From: Chryseobacterium oncorhynchi
GTDB lineage: Bacteria; Bacteroidota; Bacteroidia; Flavobacteriales; Weeksellaceae
Reading direction: 5' to 3'
Assembly: GCF_002899895.1 (NCBI RefSeq)
Contig: NZ_PPEI02000004.1
Location: 62,001 to 126,000, forward strand
Length of the DNA: 64,000 bases
Below, in pieces: positions 26,256 to 34,716 of the stretch. The translations under genes were made by a program, and so were the position numbers. The notes below the pieces were generated by a model. That model had not been told where the DNA came from, searched no databases, and worked only from the letters and a program-made list of their open reading frames with translations. Position 1 is the stretch's first letter; every line of letters begins with the position of its first letter.

Positions 26256-26459
26256 TTAAGAAACTCCTCCATCCATGCATTCTATACTTACAATCACACA
26301 CATTTTGCAACGGAAAGGAAGCGCATTATAAGCATCACAAGGAGCATCATTAGGTCCATTTCCATAAGTAGTATTTCTCGGACATCCACTACAGCTTGCT
26401 CCAGCTGCCCCATTGAGTTGTTCAAGTTCTTTTCTGTTTAATTTCTTAAGATTTTTCAT
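26256..26459 (-). CDS. Bacteriocin-like Cys-rich peptide B
   Basis: A 67-residue peptide. The leader MKNLKKLNRKELEQLNGA is almost that of peptide A, but the double glycine is GA, so cleavage may differ. The core has CSGCP, then YGNGP, CDAYNAL, CKMCVIVSIEC, a pattern shared with peptides C and E. Conserved Cys could form disulfides after export or bind a metal. The 63-nt gap to peptide C suggests a shared reverse-strand transcript. No modifying enzyme or exporter gene is next to it. Confidence 0.75.
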   Translation of the reverse strand: MKNLKKLNRKELEQLNGAAGASCSGCPRNTTYGNGPNDAPCDAYNALPFRCKMCVIVSIECMDGGVS

Positions 26460-26522
26460 AGTTGTTTTAATTTTTTGGTATTAAATATTTGACTCTTCTT
26501 AAAAAGGAATTAGTTTGAATCT

Positions 26523-26732
26523 TTAATTATAAAAATCAGAATAATCCGGACCATAGCAATCTGCACTTACATCTACACAATTTCTACAGTTTGGAGATAA
26601 TGCCCAATAACTGGAACAGCTATTCGTATATTCTGGGCCGTCTCCGTAGTTTCCTCCGGTTGGGCATCCGGCACATCCTGCCATTCCCTTACCCTTGATA
26701 CTCTTCAGTTTTGTTCTTGATAACTTTTTCAT
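26523..26732 (-). CDS. Bacteriocin-like Cys-rich peptide C
   Basis: A 69-residue peptide. The leader is shortened by about three residues (MKKLSRTKLKSIKGKG) and has GKG in place of the double glycine. The core CAGCP...YGDGP...CSSYWAL...CRNCVDVSADC aligns with peptides B and E; it ends in an acidic, aromatic tail (GPDYSDFYN). Same strand and close spacing to peptides B and D. Family role unknown; the degenerate processing site may mean it is secreted by another route or is a decaying copy. Confidence 0.72.
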   Translation of the reverse strand: MKKLSRTKLKSIKGKGMAGCAGCPTGGNYGDGPEYTNSCSSYWALSPNCRNCVDVSADCYGPDYSDFYN

Positions 26733-26785
26733 ACTATTTATTTTTATGAATTAAGCTTATTGTAAGTATCGGAATACCTACTTCA

Positions 26786-26956
26786 TTATAATTTAGGATC
26801 ATAGCAAGTTCCACCTGGCTTTAATGAACACCCCCATCTTCCACCTCCTCTGAAGCACACAAACTGTGCTCCGCCACAAGCTTCAATTTGGATATCCGTA
26901 ATACCTCCATTGATGGTTTTCTTTTGTTCTCTTGATAATTTTTTAATTGTTTTCAT
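26786..26956 (-). CDS. Bacteriocin-like peptide D
   Basis: A 56-residue peptide, shorter than usual gene-calling cut-offs. The leader MKTIKKLSREQKKTINGG keeps the double glycine. The core has four Cys (EACGG, FVCF, WGCS, GTCYD) with Gly-rich spacing and does not match the B/C/E core, so the cluster has at least three core types. The ATG at 26954-26956 gives the leader; TAA is at 26786-26788. Function unknown. Confidence 0.72.
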   Translation of the reverse strand: MKTIKKLSREQKKTINGGITDIQIEACGGAQFVCFRGGGRWGCSLKPGGTCYDPKL

Positions 26957-27026
26957 AATGTTTTAATTTGATGTTAATGAGAAATATAGAACACTATTTT
27001 ATAATGTTATTCTATGATTATAATAA

Positions 27027-27221
27027 TTAATAAGGACCGAAACAATCCATACTTACCAGTACTCTTAGTTTACAGCATTCTGGTAAACCATTAAACTCTC
27101 CGCAAGATCTTGGTTGATCAGGGCCATAAGGACCCGGAGGACAAGACTCATTACAATGTCCTATTCCTCCTCCATTAATTGATTTTAGATTCTCTCTGTT
27201 AATCTTTTTTGAATTTTTCAT
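27027..27221 (-). CDS. Bacteriocin-like Cys-rich peptide E
   Basis: A 64-residue peptide. The leader MKNSKKINRENLKSINGG has an intact double glycine. The core HCNESCPPGPYGPDQPRSC, then GEFNGL, CCKLRVLVSMDC, FGPY carries the shared scaffold of peptides B and C, with CKxR in place of CKxC. First gene of the reverse-strand series. Divergent from the thr leader; 140 nt separate the starts. The exporter that would process the leader is not in the window. Confidence 0.75.
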   Translation of the reverse strand: MKNSKKINRENLKSINGGGIGHCNESCPPGPYGPDQPRSCGEFNGLPECCKLRVLVSMDCFGPY

Positions 27222-27343
27222 GATTAATTTTAATTATAGTTTGAATATAAATGTAAGATTTTTAATCAATTACACCAAGTATTTCTCCAAAAAAGGAATT
27301 ATTAATTTATTATGTTAAAAACATGTTATTCCAAAATAATTTG

Positions 27344-27351
27344 TACATTTG
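27344..27351 (+). promoter_or_regulatory. Promoter -7 box of the thr operon
   Basis: TACATTTG, exact TAnnTTTG match, 10 nt before the leader-peptide ATG. It leaves a very short untranslated leader before the attenuator peptide. Confidence 0.65.
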
Positions 27352-27361
27352 TTTCACTACA

Positions 27362-27463
27362 ATGAATTTTTTAAGAAACATATCTGATATTTCTGCCCTG
27401 AAATTACCTATTTCAGGCATATCTTCTGTTTCTACATTCACAACTACAACGACTACCCCATAA
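27362..27463 (+). CDS. Thr operon leader peptide (attenuator)
   Basis: A 33-residue peptide ending STFTTTTTTP: seven Thr codons within the last nine sense codons (ACA TTC ACA ACT ACA ACG ACT ACC CCA), and four Ile codons earlier. It ends 91 nt before the aspartokinase-homoserine dehydrogenase gene. This is the layout of a transcription-attenuation leader such as E. coli ThrL: scarce charged tRNA-Thr would stall the ribosome in the Thr run. A TACCCC/GGGGTA hairpin overlaps the stop codon (27454-27470) and another hairpin lies at 27500-27517. Confidence 0.8.
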   Translation: MNFLRNISDISALKLPISGISSVSTFTTTTTTP

Positions 27464-27518
27464 AGGGGTAAATTTTCACATATTATTTTCGGGACCTGTA
27501 CTCTTTTTTTAAAGAGTA
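27454..27518 (+). promoter_or_regulatory. Attenuator hairpins between leader peptide and thrA
   Basis: Two hairpins: TACCCC-ataaa-GGGGTA (27454-27470) overlapping the leader stop, and ACTCTTT-tttt-AAAGAGT (27500-27517). The second is followed by a pyrimidine-rich but not T-only stretch, so which one terminates transcription is uncertain. Confidence 0.55.
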
Positions 27519-27554
27519 ACCTTTCTACTTTCTCTAACCTCAAATAAATAATTG

Positions 27555-30005
27555 ATGAAAATTTTAAAATTCGGTGGTACATCAGTCGCCAATTCTCAGA
27601 ATATACTTCTGGTAGAAAACATAATAAAAAAAGAATCCTTGCAAGACAGGATCATCGTTATAGTATCTGCACTACACGGCGTTACAGACAAGCTGATTAA
27701 AGCAGCAGAATATGCTTCTGTCAAGGATGAAAGCTATTTACAAATTGTAAACAACCTTGAAGAAAAACATTTAACCTTAGTCAAAGATCTTATCCCTATT
27801 TTAGATCAAAGCTCATGGTTAAGCTTCGTTAAAAAACATTTCAATGATATAGAAGACCTATATAACGGAATTTTTGTTTTGGGTGAACTTACGGACAGAA
27901 TCAAGGATAAAATTGCATCATATGGGGAATTTCTATCTTCTCATATCATTGCTGCAAGACTACAATATCAGCAACTAGACTGTGTCTGGATGAATTCTGC
28001 TGATCTCATCAGAACTGACAGTAATTTTACCAATGCAAAAGTTAATTCTGAAATTACAGAAAATAACATTAAGAATTATCTTAATGATCATCCAAACCAA
28101 ATCATCATAGGCCCCGGTTTCATAGCCCATGATGATAAAAACAATGCTACAACATTAGGACGAGGAGGCTCAGATTATACAGCTTCCCTTATTGCCGCTG
28201 CTGTTCATGCCGAAGAACTTCAGATCTGGACAGATGTAAGTGGTATGATGACTGCCGATCCGCGTCTGGCTTCCAATGCAAAACCCATTTCGGAAATATC
28301 CTATCATGAAGCAATGGAACTTTCCCATTTTGGGGCAAAAGTTCTTTATCCACCATCCATTCAACCTGTGATGGTGAAAAATATTGACCTGAAAATCAAA
28401 AACACTTTTGATCCGAATGCCAAAGGAACCTTGGTTTCTCACAATCTTGAAACTCTGGAGAACGAAAAACAACAGGTAGCTGTTGGGGTTTCAAATATGA
28501 GTAATATAGCCCTCCTTACTTTGGAAGGCAGCGGAATGGTTGGTATTCCCGGTATTTCAGCAAAATTATTTCAATGTCTTAGTCAGGAGAAAATCAATAT
28601 CATTCTTATTACGCAAGGTTCATCGGAACATTCCATTACTCTTGCTATTCATGAAAAAGATAAATCTATTGCTGAAAGCGCCATCAATTCCTCATTTGCA
28701 GATGATATTAGCTTAAAGAGAATTGACCCAGTCAAAATTGAGATTGGACTTTCCATTGTTGCCATAGTAGGTGAAAACATGAAAAGTAAAAGTGGGGTGA
28801 GTGCAAAAATGTTCGGATGTCTGGGAAACAACGGAATCAATATAAGAACAATTGCCCAAGGTTCCTCAGAAAGAAACATCAGCGTTGTAATCTCAGAAAA
28901 AGACACAAAAAAAGCAGTGAATGTTCTTCATGAAGAATTTTTTGAATCTGAAATAAAACAAATTCACCTTTACATTTGTGGAACCGGTAATGTAGGATCA
29001 AAACTGATTCAGCAGATCTATAAACAAAATCAATATCTGAGAGAAAATTCCTTAATTAATCTAAGAATTGCAGGATTATCCAACAGCCGTAAAATGATCT
29101 TTTCAGATAAAGGAATTTCAGAAGAGGAATACCTCAACTGGAGCGAATCAGGAATAGAATCTTCACCACAAGATTTTGCTGCAGAGATCATCTCCCGAAA
29201 CTTGAGAAATTCTGTTTTTGTAGATATTACAGCAAGTTCTGACGTTCCGGAAGTGTATGAAAGATTGCTAAAAAGAAGTATCAATATTGTAGCCTGTAAC
29301 AAAATTGCAGCCTCATCAGATTTTGAAAAATATAAAGCTCTAAAAAATACAGCCCGAAATCATAATTGCAAATTCTATTTTGAAACCAATGTAGGCGCAG
29401 GACTTCCGGTAATAGGCACCATTAATGACCTGATTAAAAGTGGTGATAAAATAACTTCCATTGAAGCTGTACTAAGTGGAACATTAAATTTTGTATTCAA
29501 TAACTATGATGGAAGCAGAACATTTTCTGAAGTGGTAGCACAAGCTCAAGAAGAAGGATATACAGAACCAGACCCAAGACTGGATTTATCGGGGACAGAT
29601 GTGGCCCGTAAAACTTTAATCCTCGCCAGAGAAGCTGGTTATCCACTTCAATTGGAAGAAATTGAAAATACAGGGTTTCTTCCTGAAGCATGTATGCAGG
29701 GAAGTGTAGAACATTTCTATGAAAAACTTTCAGAATACGAACAGCATTTCAAAGCATTGCTTGCAGATGCTAAAAAAGAGGGTAAAATATTAAAGTATGT
29801 TGCCAAATTCAAGGAGGGTAAAGCAAAAGTAGGTTTACAGCATGTTGCACCAGAAAGCGATCTTTTTCATCTCTATGGAAAAGACAACATTGTTATTTTT
29901 AAAACTTTAAGATATTCTGAACAACCATTAGTCATAAAAGGAGCCGGTGCCGGTGCCGAGGTAACGGCAAGTGGAATTTTTGCAGACATTATACGTTCAA
30001 TTTAA
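27555..30005 (+). CDS. thrA: Bifunctional aspartokinase / homoserine dehydrogenase I
   Basis: An 816-residue fusion. Aspartokinase domain at about 1-295 (starts KILKFGGTSV; TLGRGGSDYTA is the nucleotide/aspartate site), tandem ACT domains at about 305-455 for amino-acid feedback inhibition, then a Rossmann-fold NAD(P) domain (IYICGTGNVGSKLIQQI, near 475) and the homoserine dehydrogenase catalytic domain (ETNVGAGLPVIG, GTLNFVFNNY, DPRLDLSGTDVARK). It catalyses steps 1 and 3 of threonine/methionine synthesis. ATG 27555 is chosen; the TTG just before it is not needed. First structural gene after the Thr-rich leader. Confidence 0.96.
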   Translation: MKILKFGGTSVANSQNILLVENIIKKESLQDRIIVIVSALHGVTDKLIKAAEYASVKDESYLQIVNNLEEKHLTLVKDLIPILDQSSWLSFVKKHFNDIEDLYNGIFVLGELTDRIKDKIASYGEFLSSHIIAARLQYQQLDCVWMNSADLIRTDSNFTNAKVNSEITENNIKNYLNDHPNQIIIGPGFIAHDDKNNATTLGRGGSDYTASLIAAAVHAEELQIWTDVSGMMTADPRLASNAKPISEISYHEAMELSHFGAKVLYPPSIQPVMVKNIDLKIKNTFDPNAKGTLVSHNLETLENEKQQVAVGVSNMSNIALLTLEGSGMVGIPGISAKLFQCLSQEKINIILITQGSSEHSITLAIHEKDKSIAESAINSSFADDISLKRIDPVKIEIGLSIVAIVGENMKSKSGVSAKMFGCLGNNGINIRTIAQGSSERNISVVISEKDTKKAVNVLHEEFFESEIKQIHLYICGTGNVGSKLIQQIYKQNQYLRENSLINLRIAGLSNSRKMIFSDKGISEEEYLNWSESGIESSPQDFAAEIISRNLRNSVFVDITASSDVPEVYERLLKRSINIVACNKIAASSDFEKYKALKNTARNHNCKFYFETNVGAGLPVIGTINDLIKSGDKITSIEAVLSGTLNFVFNNYDGSRTFSEVVAQAQEEGYTEPDPRLDLSGTDVARKTLILAREAGYPLQLEEIENTGFLPEACMQGSVEHFYEKLSEYEQHFKALLADAKKEGKILKYVAKFKEGKAKVGLQHVAPESDLFHLYGKDNIVIFKTLRYSEQPLVIKGAGAGAEVTASGIFADIIRSI

Positions 30006-30016
30006 AAACATAGAAA

Positions 30017-30952
30017 ATGAAAAAAATAAAATTAAAAATTCCGGCTACAGTAGCCAATATGGTATGTGGATTTGATATTCTGGGAATGGCTATACATGAA
30101 CCTTATGACGAAATGGAGATTACGTTACTGGAAACTCCGGAAATCATCATTAAACATAAGGATCAGTTTAAACTTCCTGAGGAACCTTCTAAAAATGTAG
30201 CAGGAATAGTCCTTCTGAAAATTCAGGAACATTTGAACTTAACCCAAGGTTTTGAGGTCGTGATCCATAAACATATAAAACCAGGAAGTGGGCTTGGCTC
30301 CAGTGCAGCGAGTGCTGCCGGAGCCGCATTGGGTGCTAGTATTTTATTAGGAAATATATTTTCCAAAGATGAAATTATTCATTTCGCTATGTTTGGGGAA
30401 GAACTGGCTTCCGGAGTTCGTCATGCAGACAATATTGCGCCTTGCATTTATGGAGGCATCACATTGGTAAAATCAACCAATCCTATTGATATTATCCCAT
30501 TGAATGCACCCGATTTGTTTGTAGCCGCTGTACATCCTCAAGTTGAAGTAAAAACTTCAGATTCAAGACAGATTCTGAAGAAAAATATCTCTCTAAAAAG
30601 CGCCATTGAACAATGGGGAAATATTGCAGGACTGGTTGCAGGTATTCAAAAAAATGATTTCCCATTGATTGGCAGGAGCCTTAATGATGTTATCATAGAA
30701 CCTATACGAAGTATTTTAATTCCAAAATTTGATGAAATTAAAATGACAAGTCTTCAACTTGGTGCATTGGGTGGAGGAATTTCCGGATCTGGTCCTTCAA
30801 TTTTCATGTTGGCTGAAGAAAAGGAAACTGCAGAAAAAATTGCATTCCAGATGAAGTCTGTTTATGACGAAATCAATATTGAAAGCTTTGTATATGTTTC
30901 AAAAATAAATCCAGGTGGGATTGAAATCATTGAAGAATCAAAACAACATTAA
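30017..30952 (+). CDS. thrB: Homoserine kinase
   Basis: A 311-residue GHMP-family kinase that phosphorylates homoserine. The ATP-binding motif PGSGLGSSAASAAGA is at about residues 90-104 and the C-terminal GHMP motif is ALGGGISGSGPSIF (about 255-268). The family N-terminus KIPATVANMVCGFDILGMA is also present. It starts 11 nt after thrA and ends 9 nt before thrC, so it is co-transcribed. Its expression is probably set by the leader attenuator. Confidence 0.96.
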   Translation: MKKIKLKIPATVANMVCGFDILGMAIHEPYDEMEITLLETPEIIIKHKDQFKLPEEPSKNVAGIVLLKIQEHLNLTQGFEVVIHKHIKPGSGLGSSAASAAGAALGASILLGNIFSKDEIIHFAMFGEELASGVRHADNIAPCIYGGITLVKSTNPIDIIPLNAPDLFVAAVHPQVEVKTSDSRQILKKNISLKSAIEQWGNIAGLVAGIQKNDFPLIGRSLNDVIIEPIRSILIPKFDEIKMTSLQLGALGGGISGSGPSIFMLAEEKETAEKIAFQMKSVYDEINIESFVYVSKINPGGIEIIEESKQH

Positions 30953-30961
30953 AAAAAACAA

Positions 30962-32266
30962 ATGAAATATTATAATCTAAAAGACAGTCAGGAAAAAGTT
31001 GATTTCAGGACAGCAACAATAAAAGGCCAGGGAAAAGACAAAGGATTATTTTTTCCGGAAAGTATTCCGCAATTTGAAAAAGAGTTTATTCAAAATCTTC
31101 ATCAATATTCTGATGAGGAAATTGCCTACCGATGCATGAAAGATTTTATTGGAGATGAAATTCCCTCAGAAATACTACGGGAAATCATCGCCGAAACGAT
31201 CAGCTTTGAGATTCCTTTACAAAAGATCAGTGACAGAATTTCAATTCTTGAGCTTTTTCATGGACCTACCTTGGCATTCAAGGATATCGGAGCCAGATTT
31301 ATGAGCCGTTGCCTATCCTATTTTTTGAAAGATCAAGATAGAAAAGTGACAGTTCTTGTTGCTACCTCTGGAGATACGGGCGGAGCTGTTGCCCATGGAT
31401 TTTACGGTCTTCCAGACATTGATGTTGTTATTCTTTATCCTAAAAACAGGGTAAGTCCGGTTCAGGAAAAACAACTTACGGCATTGGGTGAAAATATTTT
31501 TGCCTTGGAAGTGAACGGAAGCTTCGATGATTGTCAAGGATTGGTAAAACAAACTTTCACTAATGAGGAAATCAATAAAAAATTATTTCTGACCTCCGCC
31601 AACTCTATTAATATTGCAAGATGGCTTCCACAGCAGATATATTATTTATTAGCTTTAAAACAATGGCAAAAATCAGAAAAAGAAGCTCCGGTAATTTGTG
31701 TTCCCAGTGGAAATTTCGGAAATATATGTGCAGGACTTCTCGCTCATCTTCGAGGACTTCCTGCAGAACATTTTATTGCAGCGTGTAATGCCAATGATGT
31801 AGTTCCTGAATATTTAAAAACTCAGAATTTTAAGCCTAAAAAAGCTTTGGCTACTTTATCTAATGCAATGGATGTAGGAGATCCCAGCAACTTTGTAAGG
31901 ATCATGGAACTTTTTGGACAGAACTTTGGCTCATTAAAAAATAAAATATCCGGCTATTCTGTAAATGATGAAGAAACTATGAATACTATTACAGAAGTTC
32001 ATAAAAAATATAAATACATTCTCGAGCCTCATAGCGCAGTAGCATTTGCATCCATGGAGCAATATCTGAGTGAAAATCCAGGGAAAAAGGGATTCATTTT
32101 AGGAACAGCTCATCCTGTAAAATTCCCTGATGCTGTGGAAAAAGCGATCAAAGTAAAAATTGAAATTCCAGAATCTTTGAATGACCTGATGAAAAAGGAG
32201 AAAAAAACTGTAGAAATAAACTCAGATTTTGAAGAATTAAGACGATTTTTGCTTGATAAAAATTAA
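30962..32266 (+). CDS. thrC: Threonine synthase
   Basis: A 434-residue PLP enzyme that turns O-phosphohomoserine into threonine. The PLP-binding lysine is K107 in HGPTLAFKDIGARF. The phosphate/PLP loop TSGDTGGAVAHGF follows, and the N-terminal YYNLKD...VDFRTATIKGQGKDKGLFFPE segment is typical. Third gene of the thr operon; folB follows after 5 nt, so folate synthesis rides on the same transcript. Confidence 0.96.
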   Translation: MKYYNLKDSQEKVDFRTATIKGQGKDKGLFFPESIPQFEKEFIQNLHQYSDEEIAYRCMKDFIGDEIPSEILREIIAETISFEIPLQKISDRISILELFHGPTLAFKDIGARFMSRCLSYFLKDQDRKVTVLVATSGDTGGAVAHGFYGLPDIDVVILYPKNRVSPVQEKQLTALGENIFALEVNGSFDDCQGLVKQTFTNEEINKKLFLTSANSINIARWLPQQIYYLLALKQWQKSEKEAPVICVPSGNFGNICAGLLAHLRGLPAEHFIAACNANDVVPEYLKTQNFKPKKALATLSNAMDVGDPSNFVRIMELFGQNFGSLKNKISGYSVNDEETMNTITEVHKKYKYILEPHSAVAFASMEQYLSENPGKKGFILGTAHPVKFPDAVEKAIKVKIEIPESLNDLMKKEKKTVEINSDFEELRRFLLDKN

Positions 32267-32271
32267 ATGCA

Positions 32272-32640
32272 ATGAGCAAAATATATCTTGAAGATGTAAA
32301 AATATATGCCTACCACGGAGTGTTACCTGAGGAAAACATTATTGGAACGTATTATATTTTAAATGCAGAGCTTCATACCGATTTGTGGAAAGCCGCCGGA
32401 TCTGATGACCTGAACGATACCATAAGTTATGCAGACCTTAATGACATTATCCATCATGAAATGAAAATAAAGTCTCAACTTTTGGAGCATGTAGCCGGAA
32501 GAATTATTTCAACAATTCATGCACGTTTTCCACAAATCGATTATATTAAGTTAAAAATAACCAAAACTGCTCCCCCAATGCAGGGAGAAATGAAAGGAGC
32601 CAGTATTGAACTGGAAAAAAGCTTTAAGCCGGAAAATTAA
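32272..32640 (+). CDS. folB: Dihydroneopterin aldolase
   Basis: A 122-residue enzyme of folate synthesis that splits dihydroneopterin to 6-hydroxymethyl-dihydropterin and glycolaldehyde. The hallmark YHGVLPEENIIGTYYILNAEL (about 14-34), the catalytic region DTISYADLNDIIHHEMK, and the C-terminal KLKITKTAPPMQGEMKGASIEL are all present. Its 5-nt distance from thrC indicates co-transcription with the threonine genes. Confidence 0.93.
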   Translation: MSKIYLEDVKIYAYHGVLPEENIIGTYYILNAELHTDLWKAAGSDDLNDTISYADLNDIIHHEMKIKSQLLEHVAGRIISTIHARFPQIDYIKLKITKTAPPMQGEMKGASIELEKSFKPEN

Positions 32641-32674
32641 AATTCTTATTTTCGTTTTATAAAAAAATACAAAA

Positions 32675-34039
32675 TTGAAACTTGTTAAAATATTATTCTT
32701 AGTAGCATTCATCAATGCTTTTGGACAATCTGGTGTAGATAATCAATTGGCAAATTATAACTTTCCAAAGATCAAGTCCAGCATTACCATGCCGGTAACT
32801 ATTCCTCTTTCGGAGCTGAGTAACATGATTAATGCCTCTGTAAAGGATCTGGTATATCAGGATGATTCTTATACCGATAACAATAACGACCAGTTTAAGG
32901 TAAAAGTTTGGAAAACCAGACCTATCCGTTTGGTAGGAGGGACTACCCAAAACCTGTTGATTGAAGTTCCCCTAAAAATATGGGCAGAAAAAGGTATTGG
33001 AACATTAGGCGTTTACAGCTACCAGAATACCACCTTTGAAACAGTAATGTCCTTTAATACCACCGTTACTTTTAAAAATAACTGGACCATTACAACCTCT
33101 ACAAGACCGAATGGCTTCAGATGGGTAACAAAACCTGTATTAGATTATGGTAGAATACAAATACCAATTACTCCAATTGTTGAAAAAAGCCTTAAGGAAC
33201 AACAGGAGAAATTCTGTAAAACTATTGATCAGCAGATGGCTACTCAACTGAACTTCCAGCAATATGCCGTGATGGCATGGAATACTTTCTTGCAGCCATT
33301 TAATATTTCTGAGGAATACAACACATGGTTGAAGATAAGTCCGGTTGGAGTTAATATTACTCCTTTGAAATTTTACGGAAACCAGATCAATGCAACTCTT
33401 GGTATTGACATTTACTCTGAAACTTTCACAGGAAACAAACCCGTGGCTTCTCCATCCGTGGCCTCGGCTACCAACTTTAACTTCTCTCCTACCGTTGCAG
33501 ATAAGTTTCTTTTACAAACCACCGCGAATATTCCCTTTACAGAAGCCAGCAACATGGCCAGAAAGACTTTCTTAAACAAGGAATTTGATATCAGAGATTC
33601 AAAGGTAAAAGTAACAGATATTAGAGTATATGGTCTAGATAACAGGGTTGTCATTGAGGCTCAGACTGATGGATATATTAAAGGAACTGCTGTTATTTCA
33701 GGAATTCCGGTGTATGACGAAACCAAAAGAAAAATTGTTTTGTCTGACACCAAGTTCAAATTAAAAACCATGAATATTCTTCAAAAAACAGCTTCTCTCC
33801 TATTTCAGGGAAAAATTGTAAAAATGATTGAAGAAGAATACGGAATCCCAACTCAGGAATTGGAAGAAACATCCAGAAAAAGTATTGAAGACGCCTTTAA
33901 TAAAGAATATTATAAGGGCTTAAAGATGAGTGGAAAAGTATTTAACCTGAAGCCAAGTAAAATTCTTCTCAACAGTACGGGGATTACAGCTGTGATTGAT
34001 ACCAATGCTACCCTAAAATTACTGGTCAACGGATTTTAA
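32675..34039 (+). CDS. DUF4403 family secreted protein
   Basis: A 454-residue protein with a Sec signal peptide (KLVKILFLVAFINAFGQ) and no lipobox. The body resembles DUF4403: TMPVTIPLSELSNMINASVKDLVY at the start, repeated beta-rich units, and IPLSELSN/IPFTEASNMARK repeats in both halves, as in lipid-binding TULIP/BPI-like folds. Function unknown; a periplasmic lipid-carrier role is a guess. A TTG start at 32675 is used because no ATG is in frame nearby, and the signal peptide follows directly. Confidence 0.72.
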   Translation: MKLVKILFLVAFINAFGQSGVDNQLANYNFPKIKSSITMPVTIPLSELSNMINASVKDLVYQDDSYTDNNNDQFKVKVWKTRPIRLVGGTTQNLLIEVPLKIWAEKGIGTLGVYSYQNTTFETVMSFNTTVTFKNNWTITTSTRPNGFRWVTKPVLDYGRIQIPITPIVEKSLKEQQEKFCKTIDQQMATQLNFQQYAVMAWNTFLQPFNISEEYNTWLKISPVGVNITPLKFYGNQINATLGIDIYSETFTGNKPVASPSVASATNFNFSPTVADKFLLQTTANIPFTEASNMARKTFLNKEFDIRDSKVKVTDIRVYGLDNRVVIEAQTDGYIKGTAVISGIPVYDETKRKIVLSDTKFKLKTMNILQKTASLLFQGKIVKMIEEEYGIPTQELEETSRKSIEDAFNKEYYKGLKMSGKVFNLKPSKILLNSTGITAVIDTNATLKLLVNGF

Positions 34040-34082
34040 AATAGTAAATAAAATTCAACCTAGAAAAAACTAATAACCAACC

Positions 34083-34580
34083 ATGAAAAGAATTCTAAAT
34101 GTTGTTGAATATAATAAAGCTTCATTATGGATTAGGCTTGCCAATAATTTCATAGATCTTACGGTCATATATATTGTGAATTATCTGATCTCTATTATTT
34201 TCAATTTCCTTTATAAAATAACTTCAATTGAGTTTTTCTACTTCTATAGTAATGGCCATATTTTATGGAGTTTTCTTATTGGAAATTTCAACTATTGTCT
34301 TTATTATTTTCTAATGGAAAACTATTTAGATGGGAGAACTGTCTCAAAATATATTACAGGAACTAAAGTAATCAGTACAGATGGTACCAAACCAACTACT
34401 CAACAAATTATTTACAGAAGTCTTTCCAGAATTGTTCCTTTTGATGGAATATCATTTCTTGGAGTAAACGGATGGCACGACAGCTGGAGCTATACAAGGG
34501 TAATTAATGTTAAAAATTATATTACTGAAAATCAATCAAAAAGCGAAATTGACAGTCTAGGAAAGAAAGAAATTGCATGA
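34083..34580 (+). CDS. RDD family membrane protein
   Basis: A 165-residue inner-membrane protein with about three hydrophobic segments (roughly 25-50, 65-80, 100-120). It fits the RDD family: an early basic/Asp region WIRLANNFIDLTVIY (RLA and FID match the RDD pattern), then DGRTVSKYITGTKVI and RSLSRIVPFDGISF. RDD proteins are poorly understood; some act as transporters or chaperones of lipids. It ends just before the tRNA-Cys promoter. Confidence 0.78.
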   Translation: MKRILNVVEYNKASLWIRLANNFIDLTVIYIVNYLISIIFNFLYKITSIEFFYFYSNGHILWSFLIGNFNYCLYYFLMENYLDGRTVSKYITGTKVISTDGTKPTTQQIIYRSLSRIVPFDGISFLGVNGWHDSWSYTRVINVKNYITENQSKSEIDSLGKKEIA

Positions 34581-34586
34581 AAACTT

Positions 34587-34615
34587 TTGTTCATAAAGAA
34601 ATTTTGCTATATTTG
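34587..34615 (+). promoter_or_regulatory. Promoter of tRNA-Cys
   Basis: TTG at 34587-34589, an 18-nt spacer and TATATTTG at 34608-34615. This is a full Bacteroidota promoter (TTG-N18-TAnnTTTG), 24 nt before the tRNA. Confidence 0.8.
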
Positions 34616-34639
34616 CACACCTCAAAAATGGTAAAACAT

Positions 34640-34710
34640 GGTACTTTGGCCGAGCGGCTAGGCAGTGGTCTGCAACACCATCTACAGCGGTTCGAATCCG
34701 CTAGGTACCT
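34640..34710 (+). tRNA. tRNA-Cys (GCA)
   Basis: Acceptor stem GGTACTT pairs with AGGTACC, the anticodon loop CTGCAAC holds GCA, and the T-loop TTCGAAT follows. Discriminator T at 34710, no encoded CCA. The 5-bp anticodon stem is GTGGT/ACCAT with one G-T pair. It has its own promoter and a terminator after it. Confidence 0.96.
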
Positions 34711-34716
34711 CTTCAA

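Noticed and set aside
26088-26441. A 117-residue forward-strand frame across the peptide cluster
   Set aside because: It runs out of frame through peptide A and antisense through peptide B, and its Ser/Ile/Thr-rich content has no family features. The peptide genes explain the DNA better.
26039-27221. A complete lantibiotic or modified-peptide gene cluster
   Set aside because: No modification enzyme, exporter, peptidase or immunity gene lies within reach, so only precursor peptides are claimed.
27310-27582. A 90-residue reverse-strand reading frame across the thr leader
   Set aside because: It is the mirror of the leader peptide and its hairpins; the Val run is the reverse strand of the Thr codons.
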